Shown piece by piece: positions 34,270 to 44,000 of a stretch of 64,000 nucleotides of DNA. Under the pieces are notes generated by a model. The model was given only the letters and a program-made list of their open reading frames with translations, was not told the DNA's origin and made no database searches. The stretch is from G965202915 sp965205955 (GTDB lineage Bacteria; Pseudomonadota; Gammaproteobacteria; Eutrophobiales; Eutrophobiaceae). The position numbers and the translations under genes are program-made. The stretch lies in the NCBI GenBank assembly GCA_965205955.1, contig OZ242192.1:1922001-1986000 (forward strand), given 5' to 3'. The number at the start of each line of letters is the position of its first letter. The first letter of the stretch is position 1.

Positions 34270-34292
34270 CCCCTCTCCCAAAGGGAGAGGGG
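34270..34292. repeat. Perfect 10-bp hairpin inside a dispersed repeat
   Basis: CCCCTCTCCC, loop AAA, GGGAGAGGGG. The stem is perfect and follows the autotransporter stop by 22 bases. No T run follows, so it is not a standard terminator; it may stabilise the mRNA end or be part of a mobile repeat. Confidence 0.7.
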
Positions 34293-34311
34293 TGAAACAG
34301 CAGGTGAAACA

Positions 34312-34366
34312 GCAGATACGGATTATGTATTGAGATTAGAGGGGGAATTGCGTTTTGAATGGCCGC
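34312..34366 (+). repeat. Duplicate of the autotransporter 3' end
   Basis: These 55 bases repeat 34200-34254 (the last codons, the stop and a few bases beyond) with few differences, e.g. GCAGATACGGATTATGTATT against GCAGATACGGATAATGTATT. The two copies are separated by the hairpin repeat. A third, diverged copy is at 14671. Confidence 0.8.
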
Positions 34367-34662
34367 CTCTCACCATGGTCAGGTTCGAGAGGCATGTTTT
34401 GGCCTATCGCTAGTGGACGCAAGGCCCCCTCTTCCTTTTGCTCCGGCAGGTATTCTAACAGGGGCAGGGGATAGATCTTTGGCAGGAATTGCAGAGAAGG
34501 AGGCGCTTGTGGAATGGTCAAGCATTCCCCCACTCCGTACCCCCGCTACAATCCTCACCAAACACCCGGAGTCATATGTTATGGGCCTGTATACGGATTT
34601 GATTATCCAGAGAATATCAGGTATTGTGCGGTTCTTTGGAATATCTGATCCCTGTAATAACC

Positions 34663-35550
34663 ATGAAAATTGCCCACATCATCCATCCAGCTATAGTGTC
34701 GGAAGAATCCGATCTGTATCAGGCACAACCGATGGTCTTCCAGTCCATACAGGAGGCAAAGAAGTATGCGCAGGGCAAAGTGGATATTGAGTTATATGCC
34801 ACCAAGTATGCCGACGAAGATAATATCATCCCCAAAGAGTATGATTTTCACTTCATCAAAGATCTGGACAGGCATGTGGCGCAAATCAAGGAGTTCCAAC
34901 AGCCGCGCAAACTAGCCATCCTGAGCGATATTCTGCAGCGGCTCTACGAGTCCTCACAGGCCGATTATCTGATCTACTCGAACGTGGATATCGTACTCAG
35001 GCCGCATTTCTATACCTCCGTTCAATTCCTGATCGAGCAGGGGCACGATGCATGCTCGATCTCGCGCAGAACGGTTCCCGAGTTTCCGAACCTCGACATG
35101 CTGTATATGCTGGAAGGGAGCAGTCACGGGGGGCTTGATTGCTTTGTGTTCAAGCGTGAACTGTACCCACTGATGCAATTCAATGATATTTGCATCGGCG
35201 CCAAATGGATCGATCAAAGCATGCAGATCAACTTCGCCTGTCATGCCAAAAATTATATAGAGATAAGAGACATGCTGCTGACCCTTCACCTCGGTGACGA
35301 CAAGGCCTGGATGCAGGAGCAATTTTCCGACTATAGCGACCACAATGGCGAGGAGCTTGCCAGCATTTTACAATCCTTGGAATCCAGGGGTTTATTACAG
35401 GATATCCATCCTGCACACTATTGGATTTGCGATGCATTCCACCCTCCGAACCTGATGGAAAGGTGCAAAAGAATACCAGGGAAAATTGGGAGAATACCGC
35501 AAAGAATCAAGCGCTGGCTATCGAACATTTTTAGTGTTTTTGAGCTTTGA
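34663..35550 (+). CDS. Putative glycosyltransferase-like protein
   Basis: A 295-residue soluble protein starting MKIAHIIHPAIVSEESDLY. The middle has LIYSNVDIVLRPHFYTSV and, later, GGLDCFVFKRELYPLM, an order seen in GT-A-fold glycosyltransferases where a short acidic motif (here NVDI) binds the metal and nucleotide sugar. No family number can be given. The position near a CDP-sugar-type epimerase and a truncated relative of the same start (35656) supports a role in surface glycan assembly. The frame is open from 34624, but the ATG at 34663 gives the start shared with the relative. Confidence 0.55.
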   Translation: MKIAHIIHPAIVSEESDLYQAQPMVFQSIQEAKKYAQGKVDIELYATKYADEDNIIPKEYDFHFIKDLDRHVAQIKEFQQPRKLAILSDILQRLYESSQADYLIYSNVDIVLRPHFYTSVQFLIEQGHDACSISRRTVPEFPNLDMLYMLEGSSHGGLDCFVFKRELYPLMQFNDICIGAKWIDQSMQINFACHAKNYIEIRDMLLTLHLGDDKAWMQEQFSDYSDHNGEELASILQSLESRGLLQDIHPAHYWICDAFHPPNLMERCKRIPGKIGRIPQRIKRWLSNIFSVFEL

Positions 35551-35583
35551 TCAAGGCATGTGCCGGCGGCTGCAAAGAGGGAA

Positions 35584-35614
35584 ATCACCCCGTTAGCGAC
35601 TGGTACGCCTGATA
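35584..35614 (+). repeat. 31-base repeat, second copy at 36467-36497
   Basis: The segment ending GGTACGCCTGATA recurs before the epimerase gene with about five mismatches. Read as protein, both give a similar tail (ITPLATGTPD and INPLAIGTPD) that ends in a stop a few codons later, so they may be the 3' ends of two lost related genes. Confidence 0.55.
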
Positions 35615-35655
35615 TGGATTCGAAACCGCCCGGCAGATGATGCTCTATAATAAAT

Positions 35656-35700
35656 ATGAAAATTGCACATATCATCCATCCAGTTATAGTCACGTTATAA
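35656..35700 (+). pseudogene. Truncated 5' end of a second glycosyltransferase-like gene
   Basis: MKIAHIIHPVIVTL followed by a stop. The first 12 codons match the start of the gene at 34663 (MKIAHIIHPAIV), and the DNA upstream (TAATAA) is also shared. Only 14 codons remain. Confidence 0.7.
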
Positions 35701-35853
35701 AATTTAATCACGCAAAAAAACATTTGCGCAAATGCAGCGCAAAGTCCACAATTAATAATAGCGGCGATATAATTTGTTGCCGCCCGAAGAGGATAATTCA
35801 TGCCGTCCGCGATATGGTTCATTCGCGTTTTGATTTACCAAAGGAGGTTTACG

Positions 35854-36330
35854 ATGAAGCGCATGGCAGCTATCACCCTTGCCGTTATCGGCGCGGGATT
35901 TTTGGGGATTGCCGGCAGCGGCATCGCACTCGCCCATTTCGGTGAAAACGATCATTTTGAACGGATGATTGAACACGTAGACCACAAATTGGATCTCAGC
36001 GATTCGCAGCACGCCTCGCTGGAAAAGATGGTCGGCGAAGCGCGGGAATTCATCCGCGAAAGGCATCGCGACCGCACAAATGAAATGGCCGATCTTTGGC
36101 GCCGCGATAAAATTAATGCGGACGATGTTGCCACCGTAATTCGCACCCGCAAAGAAAAACACGATGAAATGCATAATTTCTTCGCCGTTAAAGCGGCGGA
36201 ATTTCACGCGATATTAACACCGCAGCAGCGCGAAAAAATGGCCGAAGAAATGCCGTATTGGATTGGCAAATTCGCCAAACGCGGATGGGGCTATCATCGC
36301 AAAAAACATCGCAACCGGAACGACGATTAA
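35854..36330 (+). CDS. Spy/CpxP-like periplasmic protein
   Basis: A 158-residue exported protein: signal peptide MKRMAAITLAVIGAGFLGIA up to ALA, then a helical domain with two LTxxQ-like motifs (LDLSDSQHASLEKM, LTPQQREKMAEEM). This is the pattern of the Spy/CpxP family, whose known members act as periplasmic chaperones or inhibit the Cpx sensor, and related metal-resistance proteins. The tail is rich in Lys, Arg and His (RGWGYHRKKHRNRNDD), which could bind metal or lipid. The ATG at 35854 has AAGGAGG about 7 bases upstream. Its regulator is not visible. Confidence 0.82.
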   Translation: MKRMAAITLAVIGAGFLGIAGSGIALAHFGENDHFERMIEHVDHKLDLSDSQHASLEKMVGEAREFIRERHRDRTNEMADLWRRDKINADDVATVIRTRKEKHDEMHNFFAVKAAEFHAILTPQQREKMAEEMPYWIGKFAKRGWGYHRKKHRNRNDD

Positions 36331-36516
36331 TCGCCCTGAGCCTTTCACCCGGCGGCGCGGAAAATTCTTTCGGAGGGCCTGCTATTAAAATACTGCGGCG
36401 CGACTTTCAGCGGCAACGGCGTTGCAGTTGATTCGGCCAATGATGAACTATCTGGATGCAACAAAGATCAACCCATTGGCGATCGGTACGCCTGATACAG
36501 GCCCGGCCGGCGGAGC

Positions 36517-37578
36517 ATGAAAAGACTGATAGTAACCGGCTCTTCGGGATTGATCGGTGCGGAGACCGTTGCCTGTTTTGTAAATAAGGGCTGGCATGTG
36601 CACGGCATCGATAACAATATGCGGGCGTCTTTTTTCGGGCCGCAGGGAAGTACCCGGGGAAAGGAAAAAATAGCGGCGGATAAATCCAGTTGTTTTGAAC
36701 AGCATGAACTCGATATACGGGACCGTCAGGGCATCGAAACTATAATAAAGAATGTGAAACCGGATGCAATCGTGCATACGGCGGCACAACCTTCGCACGA
36801 CAAGGCGGCACAAATTCCGTTCGAGGACTTCGATATCAATGCCGTCGGCACGTTGAACCTGCTGGAGGCGGTAAAACGGCACTGCCCGGAAGCCCCGTTT
36901 GTCCACATGTCCACCAACAAGGTATATGGCGATGCCCCAAACCAAATCGGTTTGAAAGAGTTGGAAACCCGGTGGGAATTTTCCGATCCCCGCTATGAGA
37001 ACGGTATAGATGAATCGTTCCGCATAGATCAATCCCTGCATTCTCTTTTCGGCGCCTCCAAGGCGGCGGCCGATTTGCTGGTGCAGGAATACGGCCGGTA
37101 TTTCGGGCTCCCTGCATGCTGTTTGCGGGGGGGATGCCTTACCGGGCCGAACCACGCGGGGGTGGAGTTGCACGGCTTCCTGTCATATCTGATCAAGTGC
37201 AATCTGACCGGCACAGACTATACCGTTTATGGCTATAAGGGGAAACAGGTGCGCGATAATATCCATTCGCTGGATGTGGTGCGCTTCATGGAACAATTCA
37301 TCGACAGCCCAAGGACCGCCGAGGTGTACAATATCGGCGGCGGAAAACAAAACAGTTGTTCAATACTGGAAGCGTTCAAGCTGGTGGAAGAACAAACGGG
37401 GAAGGCTCAGAGATACCAATACATCAATGAGAACCGTTTGGGCGATCATATCTGCTATTACAGCGATCTTGCAAAGATGAAGAGCCATTATCCCGGCTGG
37501 GAAGTCTCGATATCCCTGGAAGACACTATCTCTTCCATCGTGGCCGGCTGGAAGGAAAGATTGGAGGAAAAAAGATAG
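36517..37578 (+). CDS. NAD-dependent sugar-nucleotide epimerase (CDP-paratose 2-epimerase-like)
   Basis: A 353-residue extended short-chain dehydrogenase. The dinucleotide fold starts GSSGLIGAETVACF; the serine/threonine site is MSTNKVYGDAP; RGGCLTGPNHAGVELHGF follows. In place of the usual catalytic YxxxK the protein has FGASK (HSLFGASKAAADLL), so Tyr is replaced by Phe while Lys is kept. The pattern is like the CDP-tyvelose/CDP-paratose 2-epimerase group. Its sugar product would feed LPS or another surface glycan, in keeping with the glycosyltransferase-like gene nearby. The start codon overlaps the stop of a short upstream frame (GCATGA). Confidence 0.78.
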   Translation: MKRLIVTGSSGLIGAETVACFVNKGWHVHGIDNNMRASFFGPQGSTRGKEKIAADKSSCFEQHELDIRDRQGIETIIKNVKPDAIVHTAAQPSHDKAAQIPFEDFDINAVGTLNLLEAVKRHCPEAPFVHMSTNKVYGDAPNQIGLKELETRWEFSDPRYENGIDESFRIDQSLHSLFGASKAAADLLVQEYGRYFGLPACCLRGGCLTGPNHAGVELHGFLSYLIKCNLTGTDYTVYGYKGKQVRDNIHSLDVVRFMEQFIDSPRTAEVYNIGGGKQNSCSILEAFKLVEEQTGKAQRYQYINENRLGDHICYYSDLAKMKSHYPGWEVSISLEDTISSIVAGWKERLEEKR

Positions 37579-37637
37579 CCGGTGTGACCGGCTTTTATCA
37601 ACGGTAGCTGGGCGGTTTTTCGCCGAAGCCGGCTACT

Positions 37638-38321
37638 CTATAGCTTATGCAGGATCCCCTGCTTTAATTCATAGGTACAGTCTGCTCTTTGCGATAATTT
37701 CAGGTTGTGCGTCACGATGATCAGGCTGGTGCCGGTACTCCGGTTCAGCTCCAGAATGAGCTCGAATACCTGTGATGCGGTTTTTTCATCCAGATTCCCG
37801 GTTGGCTCATCGGCCAGCAGACATTCAGGCTCGGTCACCAATGCCCGCGCTATTGCGGCTCTCTGTCTTTCCCCGCCGGATAGTTCACCGGGTTTGTGCA
37901 GCAGCCGCTGCTCCAGCCCGACTTTTTTCAATACCTCGGCGGCTTTGTCCATTGCGGGGGGAAACTGCCGGCGGGCAATCAACAATGGCATGGCTACATT
38001 TTCCTGAGCGGTAAATTCCGGCAATAAATGATGAAATTGATAAATAAACCCCAGGTGGTTGTTGCGCATCTGACCGCGCTCCGGTTCCGACATGCCGGCA
38101 ATCAATTTGCCGTTTATCGAAATTTCCCCCCTGTCTACCATATCCAGACCACCGAGCAGATGCATCAGGGTGCTTTTACCGCAGCCGGAAGCGCCCACTA
38201 TTGCGACGGTTTCATTTTTGTGTATGGTAAAGTTCAAACCGCGCAGCACCTCTACAGCCAGTTCGCCCTGATTGAATGATTTATACAGGCCGGACGCATT
38301 GAGTAAAACCGTATCACTCAT
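37638..38321 (-). CDS. lolD: Lipoprotein-releasing system ATP-binding protein LolD
   Basis: LolD powers release of outer-membrane lipoproteins from the inner membrane to LolA. The 227-residue ABC ATPase has Walker A GASGCGKST, signature LSGGERQR and Walker B CLLADEP. The start at 38321 (MSDTVLLNASGLYKSF) overlaps the lolC/E stop by 8 bases, so translation is coupled. The frame is open further upstream inside lolC/E, which is not used. Confidence 0.95.
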   Translation of the reverse strand: MSDTVLLNASGLYKSFNQGELAVEVLRGLNFTIHKNETVAIVGASGCGKSTLMHLLGGLDMVDRGEISINGKLIAGMSEPERGQMRNNHLGFIYQFHHLLPEFTAQENVAMPLLIARRQFPPAMDKAAEVLKKVGLEQRLLHKPGELSGGERQRAAIARALVTEPECLLADEPTGNLDEKTASQVFELILELNRSTGTSLIIVTHNLKLSQRADCTYELKQGILHKL

Positions 38322-39558
38322 AGCGCAATGCCTCCGCCGGACGCACTCCGGATGCGCGCAACGCCGGGTAAATGGTGGCAAGAATGCAGAGGGCGAAGGA
38401 AATAATGGCAATCGCGGTCACGTCGTCCCAATGCAGATCGGAAGGCAATTCGCTGATGTAATATATATCGGGAGACAGAAATCTGGTATCGAATAATTGC
38501 TCGATCGCCGGCACAATTGCCTCTACATTCAGAGCAATTACCACCCCCAGACCAACCCCGACTATAATGCCCGCCAGGCCGATTATCGTTCCATGGATAA
38601 TAAATATCGTCAATATGCTTTTCGGGCTGGCGCCAAGGGTGCGCAGCACGGCAATATCCGATTGTTTGTCCGCCACCACCATTACCAGTGTGGAAATGAT
38701 ATTGAATGCGGCCACCGCGACAATTAAGGTCAAAATGACGAACATTACCGTCTTTTCGGTTTTCAATGCCCTGAAAAAATTGGCATTTCTCTGGGTCCAA
38801 TCCACCACCCAGTAATCCCCGGGGAGCCGGGCGGCAATCTCGCGGCTGATCTGGGGGGCGCGCAGCATTTCGACGGTTTTCAATCGCAGCGCACTCGGAC
38901 TGTCACGGCGAAACAATTTTTTCGCATCATCCAGATTAATTAACGCCAGTGCGCTGTCAAATTCATGCATGCCGACCTCGAAAATTGCCACCACGTTGAA
39001 CCGCTTCAACCTGGGGAAAATGCCCGCAGGGGTAACATTCGCCTGTGGCGCGACCAGCACCACTTTACTGCCAACACCGACACCCAGCATCCTGGCCAAC
39101 TCCGCTCCCAGCACAATGTTGAACTTTCCGGAATCCAGGGCATTAAAATCTCCAATAGTAATTTTGTCCACGACTTCCGATACATCCGCTTCAAATTCGG
39201 GCAATACGCCCCGGATCACCGCGCCATTGACATTGTTGCCGTTCATCAGCATTCCCTCAGCGCGATGAAAAGGGGCCACGCCGGTGATTTCAGGGTGATG
39301 CCGGACTTCTTCCATAATCGAACGCCAATTCGGGAACTCACCTCTCAAGTCCTCAATGGTTGCATGGGAGGCCATGCCCAATATCCTTTCCGTCAATTCC
39401 TTTTCAAAGCCGTTCATTACCGACAGCACGACGATCAAGGCCATGACGCCAAGCCCGACACCAAGCATTGAGATTAGTGAGATAAAGGAGATAAAATGGT
39501 TGCGGCGTCTTGCCTTGATATAGCGCAAACCAATAAATATTTCAAAAAATCCGGACAT
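38314..39558 (-). CDS. Lipoprotein-releasing system permease LolC/LolE
   Basis: A 414-residue permease with an N-terminal membrane helix (FISLISMLGVGLGVMALIVVLSV), a large periplasmic domain and three C-terminal helices of the FtsX/MacB type (LTLIVAVAAFNIISTLVMVVADK). The start MSGFFEIFIGLRYIKARR fits the family. Only one permease gene is present, so the transporter may be a homodimer (the LolF arrangement) rather than LolC plus LolE. It overlaps lolD. Confidence 0.93.
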   Translation of the reverse strand: MSGFFEIFIGLRYIKARRRNHFISFISLISMLGVGLGVMALIVVLSVMNGFEKELTERILGMASHATIEDLRGEFPNWRSIMEEVRHHPEITGVAPFHRAEGMLMNGNNVNGAVIRGVLPEFEADVSEVVDKITIGDFNALDSGKFNIVLGAELARMLGVGVGSKVVLVAPQANVTPAGIFPRLKRFNVVAIFEVGMHEFDSALALINLDDAKKLFRRDSPSALRLKTVEMLRAPQISREIAARLPGDYWVVDWTQRNANFFRALKTEKTVMFVILTLIVAVAAFNIISTLVMVVADKQSDIAVLRTLGASPKSILTIFIIHGTIIGLAGIIVGVGLGVVIALNVEAIVPAIEQLFDTRFLSPDIYYISELPSDLHWDDVTAIAIISFALCILATIYPALRASGVRPAEALRYE

Positions 39559-39640
39559 TGTGCATTCTATTATAAGCGGCCTGTTGAAAGAACGCACCGG
39601 AAAATCTGGACGGACCGAGCAAAACCGATGAGAAGCGAAT

Positions 39641-40303
39641 ATGAATCTGCTGGCAATTGAAACCGCGACCGAGGCCTGCTCGGCGGCGCTTTCTATCGAT
39701 GGAACTATACGGGAAAAGTATTGCCTGGCGCCGCGCAAACACGCCGAGCTTATCCTGCAAATGATCGATGATTTGTTGCGGGAAGCCGGCATGGAAAAGA
39801 CTCGGCTGGATGCCGTGGCATTTGGCCGCGGTCCCGGCGCCTTTACCGGCGCGCGCATAGCTGCCGGCGTTTCCCAGGGAATTGCCTTCGGTCTCGACAT
39901 TCCGGTTATTCCAATCTCGACGCTGGCGGCAATCGCCCAGCAGCATGGAGAACGGCATGAGCAGATAGCCGCCGCCATCGATGCCAGAATGCGGCAGGTG
40001 TACTGGGGGCTATTTCAAAAAAACACCGACGGCGTGATGCAAGGTATGGGCAATGAAATTGTATGCTTCCCTGAAAAAGTGCCCATCCCCGATAAGGGTC
40101 ATTGGCGGGGAGCAGGCTCCGGCTGGGATGCGTACCATGAAGGCATGGGCAAATTATTCAACGGACGATTATCGGGCTATGAATCATCCAGCTTTCCGCA
40201 CGCTGCGGCTGTCATTGCTCTTGCCCTGCCCGCCTATGCCAATGGCGAATATGTGAGCGCTGAAAATGCAATGCCGGTGTATATACGAAATAATGTGGTA
40301 TAA
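39641..40303 (+). CDS. tsaB: tRNA threonylcarbamoyladenosine biosynthesis protein TsaB
   Basis: TsaB pairs with TsaD and TsaE to make t6A37 in tRNAs that read ANN codons. The 220-residue protein has the ASKHA start MNLLAIETATEACSAAL and the conserved GRGPGAFTGARIAAGVSQGI. The length is normal. It is divergent from lolC/E with 82 bases between the starts. Confidence 0.95.
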   Translation: MNLLAIETATEACSAALSIDGTIREKYCLAPRKHAELILQMIDDLLREAGMEKTRLDAVAFGRGPGAFTGARIAAGVSQGIAFGLDIPVIPISTLAAIAQQHGERHEQIAAAIDARMRQVYWGLFQKNTDGVMQGMGNEIVCFPEKVPIPDKGHWRGAGSGWDAYHEGMGKLFNGRLSGYESSSFPHAAAVIALALPAYANGEYVSAENAMPVYIRNNVV

Positions 40304-40513
40304 ATAAATCATCAGATCCGCGCCTTTCCGGCGCTTGACCGGGTGTGCCCGGCCCTCCGGTCGTCAACCTTCCTGTAAGCAATTGCGGCGCTACAAAAAC
40401 GGGTTTATATGCAACAATCGGCCGCCGGATTTAGACTTGAATCTTTATTGATATACACTAAATGCTCAGTAGAGAATTGAAATTAAATTTAAACTACTAA
40501 GAGGAATTATCAA

Positions 40514-40978
40514 ATGAAAGTGTTACATGTATTTTTGTTAACTATGTTGCTGGTGTCAGGCAATCAGGTAATAGCCCATGGCAAAGGTTCTAATATTAAG
40601 CCTCTCGCCTTTGGGGATGATCAAACAATCGTCGATTTGGATAAACTTGTGTGGAAGCCGCTTGATGTTGAAGGCTTAGCACCTGGTGCACAGATTGCAG
40701 TTGTGCGAGGAGATTTAGACAAGGATCACAGTGAGTCATTTTTAAAATTACCCGCTGGTTATGTTGTAAGATCGCATTCTCATACAAGCGATGAGTTATA
40801 TGTTTGGATGAGCGGAGAATTTACACTTATTGCACATGATGGAACAAAAACTGAATTCAGAGGACCTGCCTATATTAGTTTTCCTGGGAATGCACCTCCT
40901 CACGGATTGGTCTGTGGAAAAAAGGAACCTTGCTTGTTGTATCTAAGGTATTCACGTCCATTCGATATTAAGTATTAG
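40514..40978 (+). CDS. Secreted cupin-domain protein
   Basis: A 154-residue exported protein: signal peptide MKVLHVFLLTMLLVSGNQVI, then a cupin beta-barrel. The first cupin motif is visible as HSHTSDELYVWMSGEF (two His and a Glu as metal ligands) and a second His in PPHGLVCG. The family is like DUF4437/ChrR-type cupins, whose functions vary. AGAGGAAT about 10 bases upstream supports the ATG. The gene and its ~200-base leader are much richer in AT than tsaB and metH on either side, so it may be a recent arrival. Confidence 0.72.
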   Translation: MKVLHVFLLTMLLVSGNQVIAHGKGSNIKPLAFGDDQTIVDLDKLVWKPLDVEGLAPGAQIAVVRGDLDKDHSESFLKLPAGYVVRSHSHTSDELYVWMSGEFTLIAHDGTKTEFRGPAYISFPGNAPPHGLVCGKKEPCLLYLRYSRPFDIKY

Positions 40979-41044
40979 TTTAGAAACATTCACATAAGCG
41001 CGCCCGTCCCAAAACCCGATGACTTTGCGCCTGTTGAAGACGAT

Positions 41045-44000
41045 ATGAGAGATAAGACTGCACAATTTGAATCCCTGCTGAAAGAGCGCATCCTGTTCCT
41101 GGATGGTGCGATGGGTACCATGATCCAGTCGTACCAATTGGAGGAGGCGGATTATCGCGGCGCCCGGTTTGCAGGGCATCCCTGCGATCTGCAGGGCAAT
41201 AATGATTTGCTGTCGATTACGCAACCGGACATCATCCAGGCGATACATGAGGCCTATCTGAAAGCCGGCAGTGATATTCTTGAAACCAATACCTTCAATT
41301 CTACATCGATAGCCATGGCGGATTACCAGATGCAGGATCTGGCGTATGAGCTCAACCGGGAAGGCGCGAAATTGGCGCGCAGGTCGGCAGATAAGTACGG
41401 GCCGGACAGGTTTGTGGCCGGAGTGCTGGGGCCGACGAATCGCACCGCCTCTATTTCACCGGACGTCAATAACCCGGCTCTGCGGGATATTAGCTATATG
41501 GAATTGGCGGGATCCTATACCGAGGCGGTCCGCGGCCTGGTTGATGGCGGGGCGGATATCCTGCTGGTGGAAACGATTTTCGACACCCTGAACGCCAGGG
41601 CGGCGCTGTTCGCCATCGATCAATATCAGGAGCAGCACGGCATCAAACTGCCTGTAATGATTTCAGGCACGATTACCGATGCCTCCGGACGCACCTTGAC
41701 GGGTCAGACCACCGAGGCGTTCTGGCATTCGGTCCGGCATGCCGGCCCGATCAGTGTCGGGCTGAATTGCGCGCTGGGGCCGGAGGATCTGCATCAATAT
41801 ATTCAGGAGTTGTCCGGTCTTGCGCAGGTGTATGTTTCGGCCCATCCCAATGCCGGATTGCCGAATGAGTTTGGCGAATATGAAATGGATGCCGACTCCA
41901 TGGCGGAACATATACGCGAATGGGCCGGATCCGGTTTATTGAATATTGTCGGCGGATGTTGCGGCACCACGCCGGAGCATATCGAGGCAATGGTCGAGGC
42001 CGCCGGGGAGGCAAGCCCCAGAATTATACCGAAACTCCCGCGTTATCAACGTCTCAGCGGACTGGAGGCGTTTACTATTACCCCGGAAACCAATTTTGTG
42101 AACGTGGGGGAGCGGACGAACATCGCCGGTTCACCGAAATTTCTTCAATTGATTAAGGCGGACGATCTGGATGCCGCCGTGGATATTGCCCGGCAACAGG
42201 TGGAAAACGGCGCCCAGATGCTCGATATTTGCATGGATGAGGGGATGCTCGACTCCGAGCAGTTGATGCATGATTTTATCAATCTGCTGGCGTCGGAGCC
42301 GGATATCAGCCGGGTGCCAATCATGATCGATTCGTCCAGATGGTCGGTTATTGAATCCGGCCTGCGTGTCTGGCAGGGAAAGGGCATTGTTAATTCAATC
42401 AGCCTGAAGGAGGGAGAAGAGCGGTTTATCGAGCATGCCAGACTGGTCAAACGCTACGGTGCGGCGGTAGTGGTTATGGCATTCGATGAACAGGGCCAGG
42501 CCGATACTACCGAGCGCCGTCTTGAAGTCTGCCAACGCTCTTACGACATATTGGTAGATAGAGTCGGCTTCCCGCCGGAAGATATTATCTTCGATCCGAA
42601 TATCCTGACCGTGGCTACCGGGATGGAGGAGCACAATAATTATGCGGTGTCGTTTTTCGAGGCAACCCGCTTGATAAAACAACATTTGCCCTATGCGCTG
42701 GTAAGCGGCGGGGTGAGCAATGTGTCCTTTTCCTTTCGCGGCAATAAGCCGGTGCGCGAGGCCATGCATGCGGCCTTTCTCTATCACGGGATACAGGCGG
42801 GAATGGATATGGGGATTGTGAATGCCGGTCAACTGGGCACCTATGATGATATACCGAAAGATCTGCTGGAAAGAATTGAGGATGTTCTGTTAAATCGACG
42901 CCCCGATGCGACCGACAGGCTGGTTGAATTTGCCGAAACAGTCGAGGCCGGTGAAGGCGGAGTCAGGAAAGTGGATGATCAATGGCGCAATACTCCGCTC
43001 CAGGAGCGTTTAACCTATGCATTGGTAAAAGGTATCGCCGATTATATCGAAGAGGATGTAGAAATGGCATGCCAGCAGTATGACCGCCCTCTGCAGATCA
43101 TTGAAGGGCCGTTAATGACCGGCATGAATGTGGTCGGTGATCTGTTCGGCGCCGGCAAAATGTTTTTGCCGCAGGTGATTAAAAGCGCACGGGTGATGAA
43201 AAAGGCCGTTGCGTATCTGATTCCGTTGATGGAACAGGAAAGGGGGCATGGCGACCGGGCTGAAAGGCAATACAATGGCACGATCGTAATGGCTACGGTG
43301 AAAGGTGATGTGCATGATATAGGTAAAAATATCGTCGGTGTGGTGTTGCAATGCAATAATTTTAAGATCATCGATCTGGGGGTGATGGTGCCAGCCCAGA
43401 AAATCCTGGATACTGCCCGCGAGCAAAATGCGGATATTATCGGCTTGAGCGGTCTGATCACTCCTTCGCTGGATGAAATGGCGCATGTCGCAGGGGAAAT
43501 GCAGCGGCAGGGCTTTGTATTGCCGTTGATGATAGGCGGCGCCACCACGTCGCGTACGCATACGGCGGTAAAGATCGATCCGGGCTATAACCAGCCTGTA
43601 GTGCATGTCAAGGATGCTTCGCGGGCGGTTGGTGTATCCACCAAGCTGCTCAGCGCCGATATGAAGGGAGGTTTCAAAAAGGAGATTACCGCAGAGTACG
43701 ACGTTCTGCGTGAGCGCCATGCGGGGAAACAGAAAAAAATCAGCTGGTTGACGCTGGAACAGGCCAGGGATAATTGCGCCGCCATAGATTGGGATAATTA
43801 TACCCCGCCGGTTCCCAGGAAACCGGGCATTGCGGTGTTTGATGATTACCCGTTAAGCGAGCTGGCAAAATGTTTTGATTGGACGCCTTTTTTTATCGCC
43901 TGGGAACTTGCCGGCAGGTTTCCGCGGATATTGGATGATGCGGTCGTCGGCGAGGCGGCGTCAAGATTATATGATGATTCGCAGCGGATGCTTGCCAGGA

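Larger units (their letters stand above)
34248..34662. other. Intergenic stretch after the autotransporter
   Basis: Holds the hairpin at 34270-34292, a 12-base tandem repeat (GGTGAAACAGCA twice, 34291-34314) and a duplicate of the autotransporter 3' end (34312-34366). The remaining ~300 bases to the next gene show no supported gene. Confidence 0.6.
35551..35853. other. Intergenic stretch with gene fragments
   Basis: Contains a 31-base segment repeated before the epimerase (35584-35614), a truncated glycosyltransferase-like start (35656-35700) and the leader of the Spy-like gene. It looks like a deletion scar in a glycan gene region. Confidence 0.55.

Noticed and set aside
34270..34292. Rho-independent terminator of the autotransporter gene
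   Set aside because: The hairpin is perfect but no T run follows, and the same sequence is a dispersed repeat.
40979..41044. Cobalamin or SAM riboswitch before metH
   Set aside because: The space is only 66 bases and shows no conserved riboswitch core.
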